Below are positions 45,367 through 52,821 of a stretch of DNA of 64,000 bases, piece after piece; positions within the stretch are counted from its first letter, which is position 1; every line of letters begins with the position of its first letter. The position numbers and the translations under genes were made by a program. The stretch is taken from assembly GCA_046351555.1 (NCBI GenBank), contig JAXLYI010000015.1, positions 62,001 through 126,000 of the forward strand, given 5' to 3'. The notes under the pieces were generated by a model. It saw only the letters and a list, made by a program, of their open reading frames with translations, made no database searches and was not told the origin of the DNA. Source of the DNA: CAISKJ01 sp046351555 (GTDB taxonomy: Bacteria; Myxococcota_A; Polyangia; Polyangiales; Ga0077539).

Positions 45367-48210
45367 TCAGCCGATCATCCCGCAGCGGTTGGCGAAGCCG
45401 CCGCCGCCGCACGACAGCGGGGCCACGCAGGTGCCGCAGTCGAGCACGCCGCCGCAGCCGTCGGCCACGGGGCCGCACTCGGCGTTGGCGCCGGCGCACG
45501 TCCGCGGGGTGCACACGCCGCGGCCGCAGACGCCCGGCGTCCCGCCGCCGCCGCAGGTCTGCGGGGACGGGCAGTTGCCGCACTGGATCACGTTGCCGCA
45601 GCCGTCGCCGGCCGGGCCGCACTGGAGCATCTGGTCGGCGCAGGTGCGCGGCCGGCACGCGGGCGCGCCGCACTGCCCCGGCCGACCGCCGCCGCCGCAG
45701 GTGGTGCCGGCCGCGCAGGGGCCGCAGTCGAGTGTGCCGCCGCAGCCGTCGCCCGCGGGGCCGCACGAGAGCATCTGCTGCGCGCACGTGCGGCGGGCGC
45801 AGGTGGGCGTGCCGCAGACGCTCGGGACGCCGCCGCCGCCGCAGGTCTGCGGGGCCGTGCAGGTGCCGCAGTTGAGGGTCGCCCCGCAGCCGTCGCCGAT
45901 GGGGCCGCAGTTGGCGCCGGCCTGCATGCACGTGCGCGGGGTGCAGGTGGGCGGCCGCGGCATGTCGGGCGCGACGCACGACGCGAGGTCGAAGAGCATG
46001 AACTCCAGCACCTTCTCCTGCGCGGTGAGCGGGGTGTTGCTGCACTCCATGGGGAAGGTGCGGCCGCCGGTGCGCGCGCCGCTGACGTGGAAGTCGCTGA
46101 AGAGCACGCGCCCGCACTGCGCGTCGGCCGCGGCGCCGACGGGGGTGTTGAAGGTGAGGTGCTGCACCGTGCCCGGCGTGGTGGAGTAGATCCAGCGCGC
46201 GGTGGGGGCGACGACGGCGTCGACGTCGTGGCGCGGGTCGGTGATGGAGATGCGGTTCGCGCCCGCGGCGGCGCCGACGAGGGTGAGCCACTGGGCGAAG
46301 GCCGCGCCGCGCGGGAAGGACGTGTCGATGAGGCCCGTGAGGGGGTTGGGCGGGTTCGCCTGGCGGATGTTCCAGCGGGCGACGGAGGAGAAGGGCGCGA
46401 TGTTGTAGAGCCAGGTGTAGCTGAAGTGCGTCGCGAAGACGCGCCCGCCGGCGTTGGCGTAGTTGACCACGTTGCGCTGCGCGGCCGGGTCCTTGTCGAT
46501 GTGCGAGCCCTCGCAGGCGAAGAGCACCATGTCGTAGCGGGCCAGCGTCGCGGGGGCGTTGTAGAGGGTGTTCGCGGCCGGCGTCATCCGCCCCGCGTTG
46601 GCCCCGTTGGCCACGTAGAACTGGATCCGCCCGCCGCCCGCCGGCGTGGTGAACTCCCCGTCGTCGACGCCGATCTTACGGAGGACGCACTCGAGCGCGT
46701 CGACGTCGCCCGTGACCATCGCGGTGAGCGGGATGTCGCCCTCCATCCGGTTGCGGGGGAGGCGCGTGTACTCGGTGGTGAGCGCGTTGTCGACGCAGGG
46801 GTTCACCATCGGGATGGTCACCTGCCGGCGCCAGCGCCCGATCTGGACGACCAGCGGGATGTTGGCCCCCACCGGCACGTCGCGCAGGGTGAAGGTGCCG
46901 TCGGCCGCGGTCACCGCGCTCACCACGGGGGAGCCCGACGTCGGCGAGCCGCAGCGGTCGCAGCTCACGCCCGGCGTGAAGGGCGCGACGGCCGCGTTGG
47001 GGATGTACACCACCGCGTTGTAGAGGGGGTCGGGCCCCATCCGCGCGGGCGTCACCACGCGGCCCGAGATGGTGGTGACCACGCCCGCGGCGCAGGTCGC
47101 GCGCCGGAGGCAGAGGTTGGTGCAGGTGGTCATCCCGCCGCCGGGCGAGCCGCACACGCTCGGGCGCCCGCCGCCGCCGCAGGTCTGCGGGGCCACGCAG
47201 GTGCCGCACGAGAGGAGCCCGCCGCAGCCGTCGGCCACCGGGCCGCAGTTGGCCCCCGCCGCCGCGCACGTCCGCGGCACGCAGCGCGGCGCGCCGCACT
47301 GGCTCGCCACGCCGCCGCCGCCGCAGGTCTGCCCCGCCGGGCACGTCCCGCACATCAGCAGCCCGCCGCAGCCGTCGCTCACCGGGCCGCAGTTGGCGCC
47401 GAGGGAGCCGCAGGTCCGCGGCGCGCACGCGCTCCCGCCGGAGCCCGGGACGCCGCAGCGGTTGGGGGCCACGGCGCCGCAGGTCTGCCCCGCCGCGCAC
47501 GTCCCGCACATGAGGAGCCCGCCGCATCCGTCGCTCACCGGGCCGCAGTCGGCGTTGACGCCCGCGCAGGTGCGGCGCACGCAGGCCGAGCTGCCGCCGC
47601 ACTGGTTGGCGACGCCGGCGCCGCCGCACGTCTGGGGCGACGTGCAGGTGCCGCAGTCGAGGAGCCCGCCGCAGCCGTCGCTCACCGGGCCGCAGTTGGC
47701 GCCGACGCCCGCGCAGGTGCGGCGCACGCAGGAGCTCCCGCCGTCCATCGGGGCGGCCGCCGAGCCGCAGACGCCGGGCGACCCGCCGCCGCCGCACGTC
47801 TGGCCGTCGGGACAGCCCCCGCACTCGAGGAGCCCGCCGCAGCCGTCGGCCGCGGGCCCGCAGCGCACGCCGAGGGCGGCGCAGGTGCGCGGGACGCAGC
47901 CCGACGTGCCGCCGCAGCGCGAGGGGACGCCGCCGCCGCCGCAGGTCTGCGGGGCCGCGCAGGTGCCGCACTGGATGATGTTGCCGCAGCCGTCGCCGAC
48001 GGGGCCGCAGGTGGCGCCGGCGGACTCGCAGGTGACGAGGCCGCAGCCGCGGAAGACGTCCGACTCGTCGCCGTCGCCCTTGGCGCCGTCGGTCGAGCGG
48101 ATGTCGGTGGGGACGGTGGCGTCGACCGTGCCGACGGGGTCACTGCCGTCGCACGCCGTCGCGGCGAGCGCCGCGAGGCAGACCAGGAGCAGAGGGAAGG
48201 GCGAGCGCAT
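45367..48210 (-). CDS. giant lipoprotein with ten cysteine-rich repeats flanking a central domain
   Basis: The 947-residue lipoprotein (lipobox ATAC, Cys20) has an acidic linker to about residue 55, then six repeats of 43-52 residues with the pattern C-x-x-x-TC-x6-CGP-x-x-DGCG-x4-CG-x-C-x4-TCGGGG-x4-CG, a central domain of about 320 residues, and four further repeats to the C-terminus. Each repeat holds seven or eight cysteines, presumably disulfide-linked. The central part begins with a carboxypeptidase-regulatory-like fold (TAADGTFTLRDVPVGANIPLVVQ) and continues with a region containing ARYDMVLFACEGSH and NYANAGGRVFATHFSYTWLY, resembling glutamine-amidotransferase-like folds. It should be a rigid surface protein. 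A weak sigma-54-type site lies at 48287-48302. Start: ATG at 48210. Confidence 0.82.
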   Translation of the reverse strand: MRSPFPLLLVCLAALAATACDGSDPVGTVDATVPTDIRSTDGAKGDGDESDVFRGCGLVTCESAGATCGPVGDGCGNIIQCGTCAAPQTCGGGGVPSRCGGTSGCVPRTCAALGVRCGPAADGCGGLLECGGCPDGQTCGGGGSPGVCGSAAAPMDGGSSCVRRTCAGVGANCGPVSDGCGGLLDCGTCTSPQTCGGAGVANQCGGSSACVRRTCAGVNADCGPVSDGCGGLLMCGTCAAGQTCGAVAPNRCGVPGSGGSACAPRTCGSLGANCGPVSDGCGGLLMCGTCPAGQTCGGGGVASQCGAPRCVPRTCAAAGANCGPVADGCGGLLSCGTCVAPQTCGGGGRPSVCGSPGGGMTTCTNLCLRRATCAAGVVTTISGRVVTPARMGPDPLYNAVVYIPNAAVAPFTPGVSCDRCGSPTSGSPVVSAVTAADGTFTLRDVPVGANIPLVVQIGRWRRQVTIPMVNPCVDNALTTEYTRLPRNRMEGDIPLTAMVTGDVDALECVLRKIGVDDGEFTTPAGGGRIQFYVANGANAGRMTPAANTLYNAPATLARYDMVLFACEGSHIDKDPAAQRNVVNYANAGGRVFATHFSYTWLYNIAPFSSVARWNIRQANPPNPLTGLIDTSFPRGAAFAQWLTLVGAAAGANRISITDPRHDVDAVVAPTARWIYSTTPGTVQHLTFNTPVGAAADAQCGRVLFSDFHVSGARTGGRTFPMECSNTPLTAQEKVLEFMLFDLASCVAPDMPRPPTCTPRTCMQAGANCGPIGDGCGATLNCGTCTAPQTCGGGGVPSVCGTPTCARRTCAQQMLSCGPAGDGCGGTLDCGPCAAGTTCGGGGRPGQCGAPACRPRTCADQMLQCGPAGDGCGNVIQCGNCPSPQTCGGGGTPGVCGRGVCTPRTCAGANAECGPVADGCGGVLDCGTCVAPLSCGGGGFANRCGMIG

Positions 48211-48323
48211 CGCACCGAACCTCGCGCGATGCTGCGAAGTGCGCAATACGCCGCCGGTTGCACACCTCGCGCGCCGCGGCACGGCGAGCGAAGCCTCTGC
48301 CACGCTTGTGCGCCGCGTGCGCG

Positions 48324-48896
48324 CTACGCGGGCGTCGGGAAGAACTGCCCGCCCGGCAGCACGCGCTCCTCGCCGTCGGGCACCTTGCCGGGGAGCACGG
48401 TGACGATCGCCTCGCCGACGCGGAGCCCGCGCTCGGCAACCCACCCGTCGCGCTCGCGCACCCAGGCGAGGACGGCCTCGCGCGCGGCGGGGGTGATGTC
48501 GCGCGGGTCGGAGGGGTCGTCGTGGCAGAGGCCCTCGGCGAGGTCCCAGTGGAGGGCCATCGGGCGGTCGGGGTCGGCGGTCTTCTGGGCCTCGCGCCAC
48601 GCGGCGACCTCCTCGGCGTCGAGGCGGCGGGCCTCGGCCTCGGCGGCCTCGGCGGCGGCGCGCTCGTCGGCCTCGATCGCGTCGGCGAGCGCCTGCTCCT
48701 CCGGGTCGAGCGCCTTCGCGATGCCGCGGAGCATCGCGTACACCTCGCGCGGCAGGCCGTGGGTGGCGACGCCGAGCACCTGCATGAGGTGGGGGCGGTC
48801 GACGAGCCAGCGGGCCGCGTCGACCTCGCTCTCGAAGGTGGCGGTGAGGAGCTCACGGGTCTCCAGGTTGCGGACGCGCAGGTCGAGCTTGTGCAT
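48324..48896 (-). CDS. hypothetical cytoplasmic protein with a charged helical middle
   Basis: The 190-residue protein has no signal or membrane segment. Its middle (about 75-115) is an Ala/Glu-rich helix (ADAIEADERAAAEAAEAEARR) that could form a coiled coil. The N-terminal part (HKLDLRVRNLETRELLTATFES) and the C-terminal part (GEAIVTVLPGKVPDGEERVLPGG) look like beta strands. The ATG at 48896 was chosen over one nine codons upstream because it begins the conserved-looking domain. It is divergent from the response regulator gene, sharing an 82-base gap. No known family or function is recognised. Confidence 0.6.
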   Translation of the reverse strand: MHKLDLRVRNLETRELLTATFESEVDAARWLVDRPHLMQVLGVATHGLPREVYAMLRGIAKALDPEEQALADAIEADERAAAEAAEAEARRLDAEEVAAWREAQKTADPDRPMALHWDLAEGLCHDDPSDPRDITPAAREAVLAWVRERDGWVAERGLRVGEAIVTVLPGKVPDGEERVLPGGQFFPTPA

Positions 48897-48978
48897 GGCG
48901 GTTCCCTCGGTGTCGCGCAGCATCGCGCGCCGCGGGCCCTCGATTCAAGCGGGAACGCGCGGTACCGTCCGCGCCCTG

Positions 48979-49695
48979 ATGAAGCGCATCCTCGTGGTCG
49001 ACGACGACCCGCACCTCCGCGACGTGGTGGTCTACACGCTCCAGCGCGACGGCCACGCGGTGACCGCGGTGGGCGACGGCGCCTGCGCGCTCGAGGCCCT
49101 GCTCGGCGCGGGCGCGCCCTTCGACCTGGTGGTGCTCGACATCCTGATGCCCGAGCTCGACGGGCTGGAGGTGTGCCGCCGCCTCCGGGCCTCGGCCCGC
49201 GCCGCGACGCCGGTGGTGTTCCTCTCGTCGCGCGACGAGGAGATCGACAAGGTGCTCGGGCTGGAGATGGGCGGCGACGACTACGTCACCAAGCCCTTCT
49301 CCCCGCGCGAGCTCGCCGCACGGGTGAAGGCCGTGCTCCGCCGCGCCGAGCTCGTCACCGCCCGCGCCAGCGCCCCCGAGGTGTCGGCCCCCGCGCGCGT
49401 GCTCCGCTCGGGCCCCGTCGAGCTCGACGCCGACCGCCACGAGGTCCGCTGCCACGGCGCCGCCCTGCGGCTGACGGTGACGGAGTTCGGCCTCCTCGCC
49501 GCGCTGCTCGAGCGGCCCGGCGTGGTGCTCTCCCGTGCGCAGCTCATGGAGCGGGCCTACGCCTACGACAACCTCATCACCGAGCGGACCATCGACACCC
49601 ACGTGAAGCGCGTGCGAAGGAAGTTCCGCGACGCGGGGCACGACCCGATCGAGACGGTGCACGGCGTCGGGTACAAGCTCCGCGAGGGAGCGTGA
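48979..49695 (+). CDS. OmpR/PhoB-family response regulator
   Basis: The 238-residue regulator has a receiver domain with the acidic pocket Asp8-Asp9, phosphoacceptor Asp54 (VVLDILMPELDG) and Lys105 in KPFSPRE, followed by an OmpR-type winged helix (about 140-235; RTIDTHVKRVRRKF is the recognition helix). It should be phosphorylated by the histidine kinase whose GTG start overlaps its stop by four bases. A TACCGT hexamer at 48963 lies 10 bases before the ATG. Target genes are unknown. Confidence 0.95.
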   Translation: MKRILVVDDDPHLRDVVVYTLQRDGHAVTAVGDGACALEALLGAGAPFDLVVLDILMPELDGLEVCRRLRASARAATPVVFLSSRDEEIDKVLGLEMGGDDYVTKPFSPRELAARVKAVLRRAELVTARASAPEVSAPARVLRSGPVELDADRHEVRCHGAALRLTVTEFGLLAALLERPGVVLSRAQLMERAYAYDNLITERTIDTHVKRVRRKFRDAGHDPIETVHGVGYKLREGA

Positions 49696-51164
49696 AGGGC
49701 CGCGTCGCCCGCTGGCTCGCGTCCATCTCCGCGCGCCTCCTGCTCGTCAACGCCTTCCTCGTGGTGGTCCCCGTCGCGGGCATCTCCTTCGCGCGCACCT
49801 ACGAGCGCGAGCTCTTGCGCAGCGAGGAGGAGGGCATGGCCACCGCCGCCGCCACCGTCGCCGCCGCCGCCGACGGCGACCCGCGCGCCCCGGCCGCGGC
49901 AGCCTGCGCCCGCACCGCCGCCGAGCGGCTCCGCGCGCGCGTCCGGGTGCTCGACGGCGCGGGCAACGTGCTCGTCGACACGGGCCCCGAGCGCGTCGAG
50001 CTCCGCACGCGCGGCCGGCAGCTCCTCTCGTCGCTCGACCCCCGCTCGGTGCGGCGCGTGGCGGTGCAGGAGTCGCTCCCCGAGGCGACCCTCGCCGCGC
50101 GCCCGGAGGTCGCCAAGGCCCTCGGCGGCGCGAGCGGCCGCTACACCCGGCGCCTCCAGAACGTCCGCGGCGTCCAGCTCTTCGTCGCCGAGCCCCTGCG
50201 CGCGGGCGAGGCCCCGGCGGTGCGCGGCGCGGTGTACGTCGCGCGCACCACCTACCCGGTGCTCGTGTCGCTCTACTACGTGCGCAACGCGCTGGTGAAG
50301 GTGGCCTTCATCTCGCTCGCGGTGGCGGCGGTGGTCGCGCTCTTCCTCGGCTTCACCATCGCGCGCCCGCTCCGCCGGCTCACCGAGGCCGCCGGGCGCA
50401 TCGCGGCGGGCGAGCGGGGCGTCGCGCTCAACCTCCGCGGCCGCGACGAGGTGGCCGAGCTCGCCCGGGACTTCGACGCGATGGCCCGCGCCCTCGACGC
50501 GCGCCTCGCGTACATCTCCGAGCTCGCCGCCAACGTGTCGCACGAGTTCAAGACGCCCATCGCGTCGATGCGCGGCGCGGCGGAGCTGCTGCGCGACGGA
50601 GCCGCCGACGACCCCGCGGCGCGCGACCGCTTCCTCGGCAACATCCTCGCCGACGCCGAGCGCCTCTCGCGGCTGGTGTCCCGGCTGCTGGAGCTGTCGC
50701 GCGTCGAGTCCGACCCCGAGCGCCGCGAGGTGGTGGACTACCGCGCCCTCTGCGCCGAGGTGGTCGCCCGCTACCGCGACGGCGGGCGCGCGGTGAGCCT
50801 CGCGTGGGAGGCGATCCCCGAGGCCGCCCGGTGCGCGCCCGAGCAGGTGAAGACCGCCCTCGCCAACCTCGTCGACAACGCGCTCCGGTTCTCGCCCGAC
50901 GGGGCCGAGGTGGTGGTGCGCGTGGCCGGCGACGCCCACGCCTTCCACACCCGCGTGGAGGACAAAGGCTCGGGCGTGACGGAGGCCAACCTCCCGCGCG
51001 TGTGGGACCGCTTCTTCACCACCACCCGCGCCGACGGAGGGACGGGCCTCGGGCTCTCGATCGTCCGCGCCGTGGTCGAGGCGCACGGCGGCACCGTCGG
51101 GGTGACGTCGAAGCCGGGCGAGGGGGCGACGTTCTGGTTCACGCTGCCCCGACGTCTCGCGTAG
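49692..51164 (+). CDS. membrane sensor histidine kinase
   Basis: The 490-residue kinase has two transmembrane helices (about 14-34 and 203-223) flanking a periplasmic sensor region of about 165 residues, then a HAMP domain (about 222-275), a HisKA domain with phosphoacceptor His284 (NVSHEFKTPIASM), and the ATPase domain with N box NLVDNALRFS, G1 box DKGSGV and G2 box GGTGLGLSIV. The periplasmic part resembles sensors of the ChvG/CreC kind in length but has no nameable ligand-binding motif. The GTG start overlaps the response-regulator stop (GTGA), so they form a pair. It ends six bases from the CDP-alcohol transferase stop on the other strand. Confidence 0.95.
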   Translation: MKGRVARWLASISARLLLVNAFLVVVPVAGISFARTYERELLRSEEEGMATAAATVAAAADGDPRAPAAAACARTAAERLRARVRVLDGAGNVLVDTGPERVELRTRGRQLLSSLDPRSVRRVAVQESLPEATLAARPEVAKALGGASGRYTRRLQNVRGVQLFVAEPLRAGEAPAVRGAVYVARTTYPVLVSLYYVRNALVKVAFISLAVAAVVALFLGFTIARPLRRLTEAAGRIAAGERGVALNLRGRDEVAELARDFDAMARALDARLAYISELAANVSHEFKTPIASMRGAAELLRDGAADDPAARDRFLGNILADAERLSRLVSRLLELSRVESDPERREVVDYRALCAEVVARYRDGGRAVSLAWEAIPEAARCAPEQVKTALANLVDNALRFSPDGAEVVVRVAGDAHAFHTRVEDKGSGVTEANLPRVWDRFFTTTRADGGTGLGLSIVRAVVEAHGGTVGVTSKPGEGATFWFTLPRRLA

Positions 51165-51170
51165 GCAGGG

Positions 51171-51767
51171 CTACCGACGCGCCAGGGCCGCCCACCAGAC
51201 GGCGGCGAGCGCGAGCGGGACGATCACCATCCAGGGCCACGCCCCGATGCCGCGCTTCGGGTACCGCACCGACGAGGGCATGAGCGCGGCCATGGCGAGC
51301 GCCACGGTGGGCTCGGCGAAGGTGAGCGACGGGGCGACGCTGCCGAGCGCCACCGCGGCCACCACCGCGGCGCCGGCGGCGGGCGAAGGGACGCCGCGGA
51401 AGCTCGGGCCGAGCGGGCCTTCGGTGAGCTCCTCTTCGTCGTAGCGGGCGAGGCGCCACACCGCGCCGAGCGCGTGCGCGAGGGCCGCCGCGGCGACGGG
51501 GAGCGACGGTGAGCGCGCGGTGATCAGCGCGGCCGGCAGCGCGCCGAACGCGAGGAGGTCGGCGAGGCTGTCGAGCTGCGCGCCCATCTTCGAGGTGAGC
51601 CCGAGGCGGCGGGCCACCGCGCCGTCGAAGCGGTCGAGCAGGAGCGAGGCGCCGACGCAGGTGCACGCGATGGCGGTCGCGAGCGGGCCGCGGAGCGACA
51701 CGAGCACGAGGAGCCCCGCCACGGCCGAGGCCGCGGAGAGGAGCGTGAGGGCGTTGGCGGGGTTCAC
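51171..51767 (-). CDS. CDP-alcohol phosphatidyltransferase (phosphatidylserine synthase-like)
   Basis: The 198-residue membrane enzyme carries the CDP-alcohol transferase signature D-x2-DG-x2-AR-x8-G-x3-D-x3-D, seen as DRFDGAVARR, then GAQLDSLAD, starting near residue 45. Five or six hydrophobic helices are present. It would move a phosphatidyl group from CDP-diacylglycerol to an alcohol such as serine; the short length and context fit PssA, but phosphatidylglycerol-phosphate or other acceptors cannot be excluded. It ends next to the histidine kinase gene convergently. Its ATG is nine bases after the stop of the flavin oxidoreductase gene, so the two may be cotranscribed. Confidence 0.88.
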   Translation of the reverse strand: MNPANALTLLSAASAVAGLLVLVSLRGPLATAIACTCVGASLLLDRFDGAVARRLGLTSKMGAQLDSLADLLAFGALPAALITARSPSLPVAAAALAHALGAVWRLARYDEEELTEGPLGPSFRGVPSPAAGAAVVAAVALGSVAPSLTFAEPTVALAMAALMPSSVRYPKRGIGAWPWMVIVPLALAAVWWAALARR

Positions 51768-51776
51768 GAAGCGGGC

Positions 51777-52703
51777 TCAGGGCTCCAGCGCGGGGAGGGC
51801 GCGGGTCGCGTCGACGTACTCGCGGACGATGTCCTCCACGATGGCGCCGATGGGCTTCACCTCGCGGGCGAGCGCCACGCCCTGGCCCGCGCTCCAGATG
51901 TCCTTCCACTTCCGCGCGCCGCCCTGCTGAACCTCCCGCTGCGCCTCGTGGCGGTCGCCGACGGCGAGGCCCGGCACCGTGTCGCGAAGGAAGTTGGCGT
52001 GAACCCCGCTCACCGAGTCGGTGTAGACGATGTCCTCCGGGCGCCCGTTGACCACCGCCTGCTTGTAGGCGTCGTCGGCGCCGCACTCGGTCGAGGCGAT
52101 GAAGCGCGTCCCCATGTACGCGAGCTCCGCGCCGAGCGAGAGGGAGGCCGCGAGCTGGCGGCCCGTCGCGATGCAGCCCGCCGCCACCACCGGGACGCGG
52201 AGGTTCTCGCGGAGGTAGGGGTAGAGCACGAAGGGGCTGGTGGTGCCCGCGTGCCCGCCCGCGCCCGCCGCCACGCCGATGATCGCGTCGGCCCCGGCGT
52301 CCTGGGCCTTCCGCGCGTGCTCGAGGTGGATCACGTCGTGGAGCACTATCGCGCCCTTGTCGTGCGCGCGGCGGGCGATGTCCTTCGGGTTGCCGTAGCT
52401 CGTGATGATCACCGGCACGCCGAACTCCAGGCACGTCTGGAAGTCGTGCTCCAGGCGCTCGGGGTCGGTGAGCTTGATCGTCAGGTTGATCGCGAAGGGC
52501 TTGTCGGTGCGCGCGCGGATCCACCCGAGCGCCTCGCGGAAGTCCTCGCGCGTGCGGAGGTTGAGCGAGGGCATCGCGCCGAGGATGCCGGCCTCCGCGG
52601 CCGCGACGATCATCTCCTTGTTGGAGATGATGAACATCGGCGCGCAGACGATGGGGTAGCGGAGGCCGATGCGCTCGGCGAGCGGGGTGCGGATGCGGGT
52701 CAT
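51777..52703 (-). CDS. FMN-dependent nitronate monooxygenase/2-nitropropane dioxygenase-like enzyme
   Basis: The 308-residue protein is a TIM-barrel flavoprotein of the NPD family. Markers are the N-terminal RYPIVCAPMFIISN, VIITSYGNPK, VAAGAGGHAGTTSP (the catalytic-region His and phosphate-binding glycine stretch) and VPVVAAGCIATGRQLAASLSLGAELAYMGTRF, the FMN phosphate site. Members oxidise nitronates or act as enoyl-ACP reductase-like enzymes; the exact substrate here is open. The ATG at 52703 was chosen over upstream in-frame codons since it begins the conserved barrel and has CAGGAGA upstream. It is divergent from the HEAT-like gene. Confidence 0.88.
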   Translation of the reverse strand: MTRIRTPLAERIGLRYPIVCAPMFIISNKEMIVAAAEAGILGAMPSLNLRTREDFREALGWIRARTDKPFAINLTIKLTDPERLEHDFQTCLEFGVPVIITSYGNPKDIARRAHDKGAIVLHDVIHLEHARKAQDAGADAIIGVAAGAGGHAGTTSPFVLYPYLRENLRVPVVAAGCIATGRQLAASLSLGAELAYMGTRFIASTECGADDAYKQAVVNGRPEDIVYTDSVSGVHANFLRDTVPGLAVGDRHEAQREVQQGGARKWKDIWSAGQGVALAREVKPIGAIVEDIVREYVDATRALPALEP

Positions 52704-52777
52704 GGCGGGTGCGGTGTCTCCTGTCGGTGCCCGCGAGGCTAACCCCGCGCTACGTTCCTTCGGAGCTCCAATTGCGC

Positions 52778-52807
52778 TTGACGATGCGCGGGCGGCGGTG
52801 ATCCCAT
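52778..52807 (+). promoter_or_regulatory. putative promoter of the HEAT/WD40/SWIM-WGR operon
   Basis: TTGACG at 52778-52783, 18 bases, then TCCCAT at 52802-52807; the ATG at 52822 follows after 14 bases. The -10-like hexamer is weaker than others in the window. Confidence 0.3.
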
Positions 52808-52821
52808 CCGCGACCCATCGC

